From NCBI GenBank assembly GCA_001804815.1, contig MHBI01000017.1:1-39258 (forward strand): a stretch of DNA of 39,258 nt. Reading direction: 5' to 3'. The translations under genes were made by a program, and so were the position numbers. The notes beneath the pieces are model-generated. The model did no database searches, had not been told where the DNA came from, and worked only from the letters and a program-made list of their open reading frames with translations. Positions 31,196-39,258 of this stretch are shown here, piece by piece. This DNA is from Lentisphaerae bacterium GWF2_50_93 (GTDB taxonomy: Bacteria > Verrucomicrobiota > Lentisphaeria > Victivallales > GWF2-50-93). Position 1 is the first letter of the stretch. Each line of letters begins with the position of its first letter.

Positions 31196-33325
31196 GTGCT
31201 CAGGCCCGACACGGACTATATTGCCTCCCTTACCGTGAAGATCCTCGAGGCGAAGGACGATTCATTCGTGCATGTCATTATACGTCCTCTGGACGTCAAT
31301 GACGGCACAATGGATGTCGGCCGGATTGATTTCCACGATGTCGGCACCGTCAAGAAGATCAAGATGAAATTCAGGACCAGGAAGGATACGGCGACCTATG
31401 CGCTCCAGATCCATCCGAAGAACAAAGTCCTCGCAATTGTCGACGACATCACCATCACCGAGGGTACCGGCGAGTCATATGCCGAAGCGGCACCTGACGC
31501 GAAACCTTTCACGAAGCAGATTGAGACCGCGACCGGCGCCAAAGATTTTACGGTGGACATGCCGAAGCCAGCGGAGAAGACCGTCTCCGTCGCGGATTTC
31601 GGGGCGAAGCCGGAGAATCCCGACAACTGCAGGGAATTCAACGACGCCATCAAATTCTGCAAGGAGAACTCCATCGGGAAGCTTGTCGTGCCGAAGGGCG
31701 TCTATCGTTTCACCAGCAACACTCCTGTAAAATTCGACGGGCTCAAGGACTTTGAATTCGACGGACAGGACTCGGAGTTCATCTGGCTAAAGGAGCGCGG
31801 CGGACTGATCGAGATTGCGAACTGCGAACGTGTCCTCTTCGGCAATTTCTTCGTCGACTGGGACTGGGAGAAGGATCCGGTGGGGAGCATAGTGAAGATA
31901 AACGCCGTGGCGCCAGACGGTTCGTATCTGGATGCATCATTCACCGACTATGAGAAGTTCCCGAAGCGCGACATGCGGATAGGAATCATTGAAGGGCTCG
32001 ACCCGGCAACGATGTCCGTGGGCTACGAGAACGGCACCAGCATGGGATTCGAATTCTTCAAAGGCAGGGCGGATACGCCGCCAGCCAAGTACGGATGGCT
32101 TTCTGACAACTCGTTCAGGCTTTACGCCAATGACCAGGGCAAGCGGTCGATATTTGCCAGAAGCATGAAACCGGGAATGCTATTCAGAATCCGCCACTAT
32201 GTATACGACATGGTTGGCATATCGATGTATGACAACAAGCACCTCACACTATCAAACGTGACCATCTATTCATGCCCGAGCCACGGATTCCTTTCTTTGG
32301 GCGAGCAGCATCACTGGCAGTTCCTGAACACGAACATCAAGCTGCGTCCGGGGACCAAGCGTCCGCTCACATGTTCCGCCGACCATCATCACATCGCGCG
32401 GTCTCAGGGATTCTTCAAGATGGACGGCTGCGATTTCGGTTTCGGCGGCGACGACTGCCTGAACGTCCATGACACCACCGGCTTCGCATCGAAGAGCGGC
32501 GAGAAGACCCTCACCACAAAGAATATGGATGTCTCCTACTACCGTCCCGGCGACCTTGTGGAACTGCGCAACGACGACTATTCACCGACCGGATACACTT
32601 CGAAGTTCGTGAAGAAAAGCGGTGACGGAAAAGGACGCAAGGATGTTTTTGAACTAACATTCGAAGATCCGCTGCCTGAACAGAAGGGTTCCGGATTCAT
32701 TCTGTTCAACAAGCGTTTCGGGTCGAAGAACATCATCATACGCAACTCGTATTTCCATGACAACAAGGCGCGCGGGCTCCTCCTGCTGACGAACGATGTG
32801 ACCGTGGAGAACAACCGTTTCTTCCACAATGAAATGGGCGCCATCAAGATTGAGACTGGGTACACGTTCAACGTGTGGAGCGAGGGATACGGCGCATCGA
32901 ACATCGTCATAAGGAACAACAAGTTCGAGAACGTCAACCCCATCGGCGCATATCCGAATGAAAAGCAGCCTGTGATCTACATGAGCGTGTACCTTAAGAG
33001 CGATCCGTCGGTCGAGAAGACGGCGTATCCAATACTCAACAACATACTTGTCGAAAAGAATTCCTTCATCAACAATCCGGGCGCCATTGCGTACATATGC
33101 TCAGCGGGCAATGTTGTGATCCGCGACAACAGCATCGTGAATTCGGTATCGCGGATAGAGAACCAGCTTTTCCGCGGCGCCATCGGTGCGGCATATGCGA
33201 CGGACGTGAAGATCGTCAACAATAAATGGGTGAAGTCGCCGTACAACTTAAAGCCCGGCATCTTCGCCGACATCGAGACGACAAAGGACATCCTCTTCGA
33301 GGGGAATACCTTGGAGGAGAAGTAG
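31196..33325 (+). CDS. Right-handed beta-helix glycosidase, GH110-like (3' open part of an interrupted gene)
   Basis: The coordinates give the longest start-to-stop frame after the UGA (GTG 31196); the original gene is 30962-33325, 787 residues with codon 31 restored. A carbohydrate-binding-like domain (about 25-170 of the restored protein) precedes a parallel beta-helix opening with VSVADFGAKPENPDNCREF. DGCDFGFGGDDCLNVHDT carries the Asp pair typical of GH28/GH110-like helices, and NKARGLLLLTNDVTVENNRF plus GASNIVIRNNKFENVNP match GH110 alpha-1,3-galactosidase-type blocks. Without the 5' part the signal peptide is lost, so export would fail if UGA is read as stop. The stop codon TAG lies inside the GTAG foot of a hairpin element. 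AraC 29902 is upstream. Confidence 0.75.
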   Translation: MLRPDTDYIASLTVKILEAKDDSFVHVIIRPLDVNDGTMDVGRIDFHDVGTVKKIKMKFRTRKDTATYALQIHPKNKVLAIVDDITITEGTGESYAEAAPDAKPFTKQIETATGAKDFTVDMPKPAEKTVSVADFGAKPENPDNCREFNDAIKFCKENSIGKLVVPKGVYRFTSNTPVKFDGLKDFEFDGQDSEFIWLKERGGLIEIANCERVLFGNFFVDWDWEKDPVGSIVKINAVAPDGSYLDASFTDYEKFPKRDMRIGIIEGLDPATMSVGYENGTSMGFEFFKGRADTPPAKYGWLSDNSFRLYANDQGKRSIFARSMKPGMLFRIRHYVYDMVGISMYDNKHLTLSNVTIYSCPSHGFLSLGEQHHWQFLNTNIKLRPGTKRPLTCSADHHHIARSQGFFKMDGCDFGFGGDDCLNVHDTTGFASKSGEKTLTTKNMDVSYYRPGDLVELRNDDYSPTGYTSKFVKKSGDGKGRKDVFELTFEDPLPEQKGSGFILFNKRFGSKNIIIRNSYFHDNKARGLLLLTNDVTVENNRFFHNEMGAIKIETGYTFNVWSEGYGASNIVIRNNKFENVNPIGAYPNEKQPVIYMSVYLKSDPSVEKTAYPILNNILVEKNSFINNPGAIAYICSAGNVVIRDNSIVNSVSRIENQLFRGAIGAAYATDVKIVNNKWVKSPYNLKPGIFADIETTKDILFEGNTLEEK

Positions 33326-33410
33326 GTACGGCCTTTAGGCTGTACCACTCTTAAATTCATAGGACAGCCGGCTTCGGAGAAGCCTAGCATACTTGTACGC
33401 CAGCGTTCTC
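33322..33410. repeat. GTAG hairpin overlapping a stop codon, with following hairpins
   Basis: GTAG + GTACGGCCTTTAGGCTG starts at 33322; its TAG is the stop codon of the beta-helix gene. It is followed by a linker like that at 39140 and by GGCTTCGGAGAAGCC and GCGTTCTCAGAACGC stems. Confidence 0.7.
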
Positions 33411-33518
33411 AGAACGCGGCTTTGCTTGAATCTTACATTCCCAAGGTACCAATTCAGATAACAGCCCTTGCGGGCTTAACTACCAATAAATCCCGATTGC
33501 TCCTGAAATTAGCTTATA

Positions 33519-33584
33519 GTAGCGCATGTTTGAGCGTTATTTTGTATTTTCATGCTACGTGAAGAACGCGCAAACATGCGCTAC
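33519..33584. repeat. GTAG hairpin pair (CGCATGTTT type)
   Basis: GTAG + CGCATGTTTGAGCGTT at 33519 and the inverted CGCGCAAACATGCG + CTAC ending at 33584. The same unit forms the outer arms at 9800-9911, but here has a short AT-rich centre and no inner pair. Confidence 0.75.
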
Positions 33585-33653
33585 TACGAACGAATACTCA
33601 AAAGCCAGTATTACCCTGTGGAGGATAAAATAATCTCCCATGGATTTAAGAAT

Positions 33654-33756
33654 GGGACAGCCTAAAGGCCGTCCCTACTTTTCACAGCTGGAACTTCATT
33701 ACAAGTATGTCGGGTTTTAACCCGACAATTAGTTGGCGGTTTAAAAACCGCCCTAC
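33654..33756. repeat. GTAG hairpin and GTAT...CTAC hairpin pair
   Basis: GGGACAGCCTAAAGGCCGTC + CCTAC (33654-33678) is followed by the pair GTAT + GTCGGGTTTTAACCCGAC and GGCGGTTTAAAAACCGCC + CTAC (33705-33756). The last base lies 5 bp from the GH2 stop. With the two previous entries, the 435-bp spacer is almost wholly repeat. Confidence 0.75.
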
Positions 33757-33760
33757 TTTC

Positions 33761-36049
33761 TTAAAGGTGGAACTTCTCCATCGCCTGGCGGTAGGACTTG
33801 AAATCCCAGGGGGCGTCTCCGTTGATGTAATGGTTGTAGCGCCATGCTCCCTTGTACTTCCATTTGAGCAGCAGGAACTGCATGGATTTGCTTTTATCAA
33901 GCTTCCCGAGCAAGATTCTTCCGTTGGGTTCCATCATATAATTTCCGGAGGAAATTATATTTGAAGTCGCGATGTCGGAGAGGGACCAAGGTCCCCTCTC
34001 CTCTTTTAGCGTGTCGTTGACGGCAACAATTTCAATGGAGCCGCCATTGTTCTCAGAGAGCATAATGGCGACAGGCAGCTGCGACTTTGCAAGATAACCG
34101 TACGCCAGCTTCTTCTCATAGTAGTAGTCGACTATCGCGTCGGAGAACTGCGGCCAGCAGTCGATCATGTTCCACCAGATGATGCCGGTGCGATCAGGTT
34201 TTCCGGCGCGGAACATCTCGACGAAATATTTCTTCGCCTCGGCCTGAGTAATCTGCGAGGCCAGGATGAAGTCATCGATATTCTCCACATCGACGGAAGT
34301 GCCGAAAAGGTGTTTGACCTGATTGATCATAAGATAGTTTCTCTGTCCCATCGGTCCGTCGGCCTTTCCTGTGAGGCCAGCGGCATGGACGATCCATTCG
34401 TCGTTGTTGTACGAGCCCCAGACCTTGTCCTTTGACAGGAATTTCGCCATGCTCTTCTTGGCGGGCATGCCATGGTAGCCGATCTCGCTTGCGAACTTCG
34501 CAGTGTTCTTCGCATAGAAGTCGGCCTTGAAATAGCCACGCGGCCCCCAGAGATGCTGCTCGGGGGTTGCGCTTGATTTCGCAAGGAACATGTCGTCCGG
34601 AATATAAGGCGAGCTGGGGAGATAATGACGGTACGGATCATGATATGCCACCGTCTCCTTGAGTATCTCCCTTGAAATCCTGTTCTGCGATGGCGGAACC
34701 GAACCGGGACTGTTCCATTCGAACGTCGCATCGATCTCGTTGTCCCCGGCCCAGAGCGCGAGCGAAGGATGGTTGCGGAGTTTGCGTATGATTATCTCGG
34801 CCTCATGTTTCACCTGCGCGAGAAATTCATCATTCTGCGGATACCGCGAACAGCCGAACATGAAATCCTGCCAGACAAGCAGTCCGTATTCATCGCAGAT
34901 ATCGAAGAACGAATGGTCCTCATAGACTCCACCTCCCCAGACGCGGATGATGTTGCAGTTCGTGTCCTTCCACATTTCCAGAATCCTCGGGATGCGCTTC
35001 TCGTCGCAGGAATGCAGCGCATCGACAGGCACCCAGTTGCTGCCGTGGACATGTATCAGGATTCCGTTAACATGGAATGCAAAACGGTTGTTTTCTATTT
35101 TCTTAAGATCGGTGTTGATGTCGAGTTTGACGGTGCGGACACCGACTCGGGTCTTATATGTGTCGACGGTTTTTCCACGGTATTGAAGTGAGAGGGTGAT
35201 GTCATAGAGGTTGGGTTCGCCATAGCCTGCAGGCCACCAGAACTTCGCGTTCTGGATGTCGAAGGAGATCTTGCCGTGAGTGAACCTAAGATCAGTTTTC
35301 TGTTCGAACTTGCCCGTTCCACAGCAGCCCTTTATGGACAGGGAATAGTCGTTCCAGTCGGAATCCGGATCAAGGGAAAGCCCCCACGACACAGCAACCT
35401 TGGCGGATTTCTTTTCAGTGTCAATGTTCAGGACGGAGAAATAGAAGTCCTCAGGGATTATTTCGGCGGCGGCATGTATGCGCAGCGATGCCTTGCGCCA
35501 GATTCCTCCGAAGAGTATGCGGGGCGCGATATCCCAGCCGAACATGTGCTGGGCCTTGCGGGCATAGATCGCCTCGTATACCGGCATATGGCAGAATGAG
35601 AAGGCCTCCATGCCCCATTTTTTGACGCGGGCGGCGGAGTAGTCCATGATGTTGTGTATTTCGATCGAGAGTTCATGGGTCTTTCTTCCGTTCATGACGG
35701 CCTCAGTGATGTCGATGGAATGAGGGATGAACATGTTTTCTACGAAAGCAATCTTCTTTCCGTCAAGTTTGATGGTGGCGACAGTGTCGATTCCCTCGAA
35801 TAGAAGTTCAAGCTTCTCGTTTCTGGCAAGTTCCGGCGCGGTAAAGGTCGTGTGATAGGTGAAATTGGTGCGTTCCCATTTGTAGGTGAGCAGGGAGTTC
35901 ATTCCGAAGTACGGATCGGGGATTATGTTTTCACGCACGAGATCGACTGCGATATTTCCAGGCACTTCCGCCTTTATCCTGTGCTGTTTTCCAGTTATAG
36001 GATTCTTGAATGCCAGCTTCCATTCACCGTCAAGCAGAATCTTATGCAT
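33761..36049 (-). CDS. GH2 beta-mannosidase-like glycosidase
   Basis: The product has 762 residues, somewhat short for a five-domain bacterial GH2 mannosidase (about 820-870). The sugar-binding N-domain (LLDGEWKLAFKNP, LLFEGIDTVATIKLDGK), an Ig-like domain and a TIM-barrel follow in order. VHGSNWVPVDAL, NIIRVWGGGVYED and LLVWQDFMFGC are typical of beta-mannosidases. The acid/base is E438 in LWAGDNEID (usual GNNE) and the nucleophile is E522 in FASEIGYHG. No signal peptide, so cytoplasmic trimming of mannosides is likely. AGGGGAGA precedes the ATG. It lies 169 bp after the PQQ-like gene on the same strand. Confidence 0.88.
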   Translation of the reverse strand: MHKILLDGEWKLAFKNPITGKQHRIKAEVPGNIAVDLVRENIIPDPYFGMNSLLTYKWERTNFTYHTTFTAPELARNEKLELLFEGIDTVATIKLDGKKIAFVENMFIPHSIDITEAVMNGRKTHELSIEIHNIMDYSAARVKKWGMEAFSFCHMPVYEAIYARKAQHMFGWDIAPRILFGGIWRKASLRIHAAAEIIPEDFYFSVLNIDTEKKSAKVAVSWGLSLDPDSDWNDYSLSIKGCCGTGKFEQKTDLRFTHGKISFDIQNAKFWWPAGYGEPNLYDITLSLQYRGKTVDTYKTRVGVRTVKLDINTDLKKIENNRFAFHVNGILIHVHGSNWVPVDALHSCDEKRIPRILEMWKDTNCNIIRVWGGGVYEDHSFFDICDEYGLLVWQDFMFGCSRYPQNDEFLAQVKHEAEIIIRKLRNHPSLALWAGDNEIDATFEWNSPGSVPPSQNRISREILKETVAYHDPYRHYLPSSPYIPDDMFLAKSSATPEQHLWGPRGYFKADFYAKNTAKFASEIGYHGMPAKKSMAKFLSKDKVWGSYNNDEWIVHAAGLTGKADGPMGQRNYLMINQVKHLFGTSVDVENIDDFILASQITQAEAKKYFVEMFRAGKPDRTGIIWWNMIDCWPQFSDAIVDYYYEKKLAYGYLAKSQLPVAIMLSENNGGSIEIVAVNDTLKEERGPWSLSDIATSNIISSGNYMMEPNGRILLGKLDKSKSMQFLLLKWKYKGAWRYNHYINGDAPWDFKSYRQAMEKFHL

Positions 36050-36218
36050 TTAATCTCCCCTGTTGGCCTATTTATTCTGATAATTTCCTTTATCATCGAA
36101 TCGATATTTGTAAACGTCAATGGGATATTTTCAGGGAAGTCTGTACTCGACCCGTGACGTTCTTGGCTTATTCCGCCAATAAGATGGGAAGCGTAAAGTG
36201 AGGCGAGTCCGCCCCATA

Positions 36219-37412
36219 TTATTTTACACTTACCGCGGCCAGAGCACCCTTCTCCGTGCGGCAATATATCCTGCCATTGCAGAACACCGGCATGTTCCAG
36301 CAGGTCTTGCCGATTCCAGTATTGAACTTGGATATCTCCTGATACGAGTCCGGAGAAACCTTTACAGCAATAAGATTTCCGCCTTCGTTGAGATATATGA
36401 TTGTCTTGTCAACGACGACAAACGCTCCAAATCCAGTATTCCCCTTCCATTTCTGGTTTCCCGACTTGTCAATGCATACGAGGGATCCCTTTCCGGCCTG
36501 TCCGTCAACGCCATATATGAACCCGTCCACCAGTACAGGTGATGGGAAATGGCTGGACAGGCTCTTGTTCTCCCAGACCTTCTCCAGCTTGCCTCCCTTG
36601 AAACTGAGCATCGCGCATCCTCTTCCATATCCTGAACTTATGAATATTGAACTGCCGTTGTCAAGTATCATGGGATCCGGCGAATTCACATTGTAGGAAG
36701 TCTCCCATGGGAAAGACGCCTTGACGGACCCTTTTTTCATGTCCACTACATACAAGGACTTCTCTCCAAAGACTGCGGCATATTCGGCGCCGCCGGACTT
36801 GAAGGGGACTACGGAGGCATATCCTCCGGTACCGCCCTTGTTCTCCCATGCATCCTTTCCGGTCTTGGCGTCGAACGCCATGCCGTTGCTGCCTGCGTTG
36901 ACCATGACAATGCCGTTCCGGACAACTGCGGAAGATGCGAAACCCCATTTAGGAACGCCAGCACCGAGATCCTTGACGTTCTTCTTCCATATCAGTTTGC
37001 CTCCGTCTGCGTCAACACAGACCAGATCTCCTTCGCGGCTTAACGCAAAGACCGACTTTCCAGACAGGACGGGTGTCGCCCGTGTTCCAGGATAGTTGCC
37101 TGTGGCAGGGCATGGGTAGGAGTATTCCCATAATGTCTTGCCCGTAGCCTCGTCGAAGCAGTAGATCACATCGTTGTTGTTCTTGTTGCCAAGAGAATAT
37201 ACCTTGCCGCCTGCGACAGCGACTATCGAATATCCCGGCCCGAGATCTGCCTTCCATGCGACTTTCGCAGAACCAAGAGAGGATGCGTCAAATTTCTCCC
37301 CTTTTGCGATGCCGTCCATTTCAGGTCCGCGCCATTCCGCCCACTCGCCGGCAGCCATTGAAAAGCAGGACAAACTCAAAATTGCCGACATCAGCAGTTT
37401 TCCAATAGACAT
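36219..37412 (-). CDS. Secreted PQQ-like beta-propeller protein
   Basis: The product has 397 residues with a signal peptide (about 1-22, LLMSAILSLSCFSMAAG). WAEWRGPEMDGIA is the opening seen in PVC propeller proteins annotated PQQ-binding-like. Repeats of the type VYCFDEATGKTLWEY, LVCVDADGGKLIWKKN, MAFDAKTGKDAWENKG and LVCIDKSGNQKWKGN mark 7-8 blades. These blades carry the WD-like tryptophan docking motif; no PQQ-dehydrogenase catalytic residues or haem motif are visible, so a binding or scaffold role outside the cytoplasm is more likely than an oxidoreductase. It precedes GH2 on the same strand. Confidence 0.8.
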   Translation of the reverse strand: MSIGKLLMSAILSLSCFSMAAGEWAEWRGPEMDGIAKGEKFDASSLGSAKVAWKADLGPGYSIVAVAGGKVYSLGNKNNNDVIYCFDEATGKTLWEYSYPCPATGNYPGTRATPVLSGKSVFALSREGDLVCVDADGGKLIWKKNVKDLGAGVPKWGFASSAVVRNGIVMVNAGSNGMAFDAKTGKDAWENKGGTGGYASVVPFKSGGAEYAAVFGEKSLYVVDMKKGSVKASFPWETSYNVNSPDPMILDNGSSIFISSGYGRGCAMLSFKGGKLEKVWENKSLSSHFPSPVLVDGFIYGVDGQAGKGSLVCIDKSGNQKWKGNTGFGAFVVVDKTIIYLNEGGNLIAVKVSPDSYQEISKFNTGIGKTCWNMPVFCNGRIYCRTEKGALAAVSVK

Positions 37413-37576
37413 AAGAAACTCCTTGTTAATCTTTAACTCAACATGTAACAGAAATATTCAGAACACGTTACGTAATAATATATCTGTCAGGTGATATTTC
37501 AAACCTGGCATTCATTATGGCAATTGAGATTTCATAACACCGAATACTGAGCATCCACGATCTTAATCTGAGCTGA

Positions 37577-37676
37577 TTTCAAAATTGCCGAAGGTACGGC
37601 GGTTTCTCCGAAACCGCCGTCTCAATACGGACGGCTCGGAGAGCCATCCCTACCTTGAATCCGGCAATTTTGAAAT
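37577..37676. repeat. Nested palindrome with TTTCAAAATTGCCG arms
   Basis: Arms TTTCAAAATTGCCG (from 37577) and CGGCAATTTTGAAA (to 37675) enclose an inverted pair: GGCGGTTTCTCCGAAACCGCC and GGACGGCTCGGAGAGCCATC + CCTAC. The rest of the 384-bp spacer 37413-37796 is AT-rich leader with no gene seen. Confidence 0.7.
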
Positions 37677-37796
37677 TGCCTCCACTAGCTTAATGCGGGC
37701 TTGTATAATATCATCCCAGAGAACTTTAATATCATCATAGCACAAGTTATTCTTAGTTATGGACATTACTTTATCATAAAAGAGGAGGATTATCAT

Positions 37797-39032
37797 ATGT
37801 TGAACAAACAGGATGTTTCGATAATACGCGGGCTTGCCGCGGAAATTGCGAAGATCGCAGCTCTGCCGGTTCAGGAGGAGAAAAGAAAACTATGGCGCAG
37901 GCTCAACGCTCTCAAGCCCGCGCGTCCGATGGTGATGATCGACCAGGTCTGCTGGAACGAAATGAATGTCAACGACGAACTCACTCTCCGCTGCACCGGC
38001 AAGGAATGCCGAGGATACGAGGAGCAGCTCCGGCGCACCCTCTACCAGTGGAAATGTTTTCCCGTTGACATGGTGGTCGAACCATTCATACGGGTTTCCA
38101 AGGCGATCAACAATACCGGATTCGGCATCAGCAACCAGGAACATACCGTATCAACAGATTCCACAAACTCGGTCATAAGCCATGCATATGCGAACCAGTT
38201 CGAAACAGATGACGATCTTGAGAAGATAAAATGTCCCCTGATAAGCCACGATGCGGCTGAGACCAAACGCCGACTGTCGGTTGCAAACGAACTTTTCGAC
38301 GGACTGTTGGAAGTGCGTGCCTGGGGCGCAGATCCGTATCTTTCCATCTGGGATCCCATCAGCCATTGGATGGGCGTGGAAGACGCTCTTTATGCAATCA
38401 TCGACCGGCCGGAATTCATGCACAAGCTGGTCGGCCGCATGACGGATGGATACCTAAGCATGCTGGACCAGCTGGAAGACCAGGGACTGATGTGCGGATC
38501 CCAGAGCCTCATCCACTGCACCGGCGCGTACACCGATGAACTGCCGGCTCCAGGCTACAATCCTGAAAAACCGCGATTAAAGGATCTCTGGACGTTCGGA
38601 CTCGCGCAGATGTTCTCCACGGTTTCTCCGGACATGTTCAAGGAATATGAAGTGGATTATGTCAGCAAGATCTGCAGTCGCTTTGGTCTTGTCTATTATG
38701 GATGCTGCGACCCATTGGACGGAAAGATGAACGAAGTGCGCATGATTCCGAATGTGCGAAAAATTTCCATGAGCCCGTGGGCGAACGAGGAACGCGGCGC
38801 CTCGGAGATTAAAAGCCAGTTCGTCTTCTCACGCAAGCCTAATCCGGCGCATCTGGCGTTCGACAAATTCGACACGGATCTGGTGCGCAAGCATCTTCTG
38901 GACACACGGAACGTGTGCGAGAAGAATGGATGTCCGCTGGAACTCATATTAAAGGACATCAGCACCGTGAAGTACGAGCCCCAGCGTCTTACCAAGTGGG
39001 CGGAGATAGCGATGAAGGTGGTCGGTGCATAG
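37797..39032 (+). CDS. URO-D superfamily protein, 411-residue branch (paralogue of 28323 gene)
   Basis: ATG 37797, preceded by AGAGGAGGA, is chosen over the in-frame ATG 32 codons earlier (37701), because the protein then aligns end to end with the 410-residue paralogue. Shared features are the helical N-terminus, WDPISHWMGVEDALYAIIDR / GLENLMLYMFD, TVSPDMF, FGLVYYGCCDPLDG (C303, C304, D305), ISMSPW, SRKPNPAHLAF and LILKD. Unlike the other two URO-D-fold genes it has no AraC gene beside it in this window. Cofactor and reaction are unknown. A URO-D/methyltransferase-type role is inferred from superfamily only. Confidence 0.82.
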   Translation: MLNKQDVSIIRGLAAEIAKIAALPVQEEKRKLWRRLNALKPARPMVMIDQVCWNEMNVNDELTLRCTGKECRGYEEQLRRTLYQWKCFPVDMVVEPFIRVSKAINNTGFGISNQEHTVSTDSTNSVISHAYANQFETDDDLEKIKCPLISHDAAETKRRLSVANELFDGLLEVRAWGADPYLSIWDPISHWMGVEDALYAIIDRPEFMHKLVGRMTDGYLSMLDQLEDQGLMCGSQSLIHCTGAYTDELPAPGYNPEKPRLKDLWTFGLAQMFSTVSPDMFKEYEVDYVSKICSRFGLVYYGCCDPLDGKMNEVRMIPNVRKISMSPWANEERGASEIKSQFVFSRKPNPAHLAFDKFDTDLVRKHLLDTRNVCEKNGCPLELILKDISTVKYEPQRLTKWAEIAMKVVGA

Positions 39033-39067
39033 ACAGCCCATTGGGGCGAAAGCTTGTGGCATTTTGT

Positions 39068-39183
39068 TTGTAGCAGGCGGATTTATGCTCCAGAGGCGCA
39101 CAAGTACGCCGTTATCGAAGTAGGTACGCCCTTTAGGGTGTACCATTCTTGAATTCATGGGACAGGGCTGAAGCCCTGACTAC
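39068..39183. repeat. Composite GTAG-hairpin element, inverted relative to 824-947
   Basis: A degenerate outer hairpin (GTAG + CAGGCGGATTTATGCTCC) is followed by the pair GTAG + GTACGCCCTTTAGGGTGTAC and GGGCTGAAGCCC...CTAC (39120-39183), with the linker TTGAATTCATGG between them. It is the reverse-complement relative of the element at the left end of the window. No gene is seen from 39033 to the end. Confidence 0.75.
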
Positions 39184-39258
39184 TATACGCATATTCCAGT
39201 ACTGTCCACGTCATGTTCTCCGGTTCTTCTGTCTTTGCATCTTTACGTCAGGCGCTTC

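Overview
The window looks like a chromosomal stretch of a Lentisphaerota (Victivallis-like) bacterium or a close PVC relative. The assignment is inferred from gene content, not from a marker gene. The signs are a pseudopilin-type protein with an [13 protein letters not shown] helix and a DGHV tail, several AraC-type regulators, several uroporphyrinogen-decarboxylase-fold (URO-D) proteins, a PHHHYFGYYDK-type beta-propeller and many glycoside hydrolases from different families. Genes use the standard bacterial code. I see no tRNA, rRNA, CRISPR array or intact transposase.

Layout. 1-3.2 kb: a ceramidase-like protein cut by the window edge and a DegT aminotransferase (both minus), divergent from an AraC regulator. 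3.2-9.7 kb: a minus-strand GH116 plus GH106-like pair, divergent from a PHP/CehA-type metallohydrolase. 10.1-13.0 kb: an AraC/URO-D divergent pair and a Phd-VapC toxin-antitoxin pair. 13.2-18.5 kb: a secreted SASA-type esterase with a His-to-Asn change at the expected catalytic His, a GH51 arabinofuranosidase, and a membrane-anchored linalool-dehydratase/isomerase-like protein overlapping a small membrane protein. 18.6-23.6 kb: TerC, a TolB/oligogalacturonate-lyase-like propeller, a possible gene remnant, a polysaccharide deacetylase and RsgA. 23.9-27.9 kb: an apparent LacI - pseudopilin-like - GH16 operon with two LacI-type palindromes in front. 28.3-33.3 kb: a second AraC/URO-D divergent pair and a beta-helix (GH110-like) gene with an in-frame UGA just after its signal peptide. 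33.7-39.0 kb: a GH2 beta-mannosidase-like enzyme, a secreted PQQ-like propeller and a third URO-D-fold protein.

Together the genes suggest a glycan-foraging region with small, separately regulated units (AraC or LacI next to enzymes) rather than one SusC/D-type locus. No TonB receptor, ABC or MFS sugar transporter is present. Secreted members (SASA esterase, GH16, deacetylase, PQQ-like propeller, beta-helix protein) would act outside the cytoplasm. GH116, GH106-like, GH51 and GH2 show no signal peptide and would work on imported oligosaccharides.

The most unusual feature is in the spacers. At least a dozen contain short hairpins with GTAG (or GTAT/GGAG) at the 5' foot, mostly as inverted pairs ending in CTAC, often nested inside one another. 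Their stems differ in sequence but keep pairing. They resemble REP/BIME elements mobilised by RAYT-type transposases, but with unusually diverse stems.
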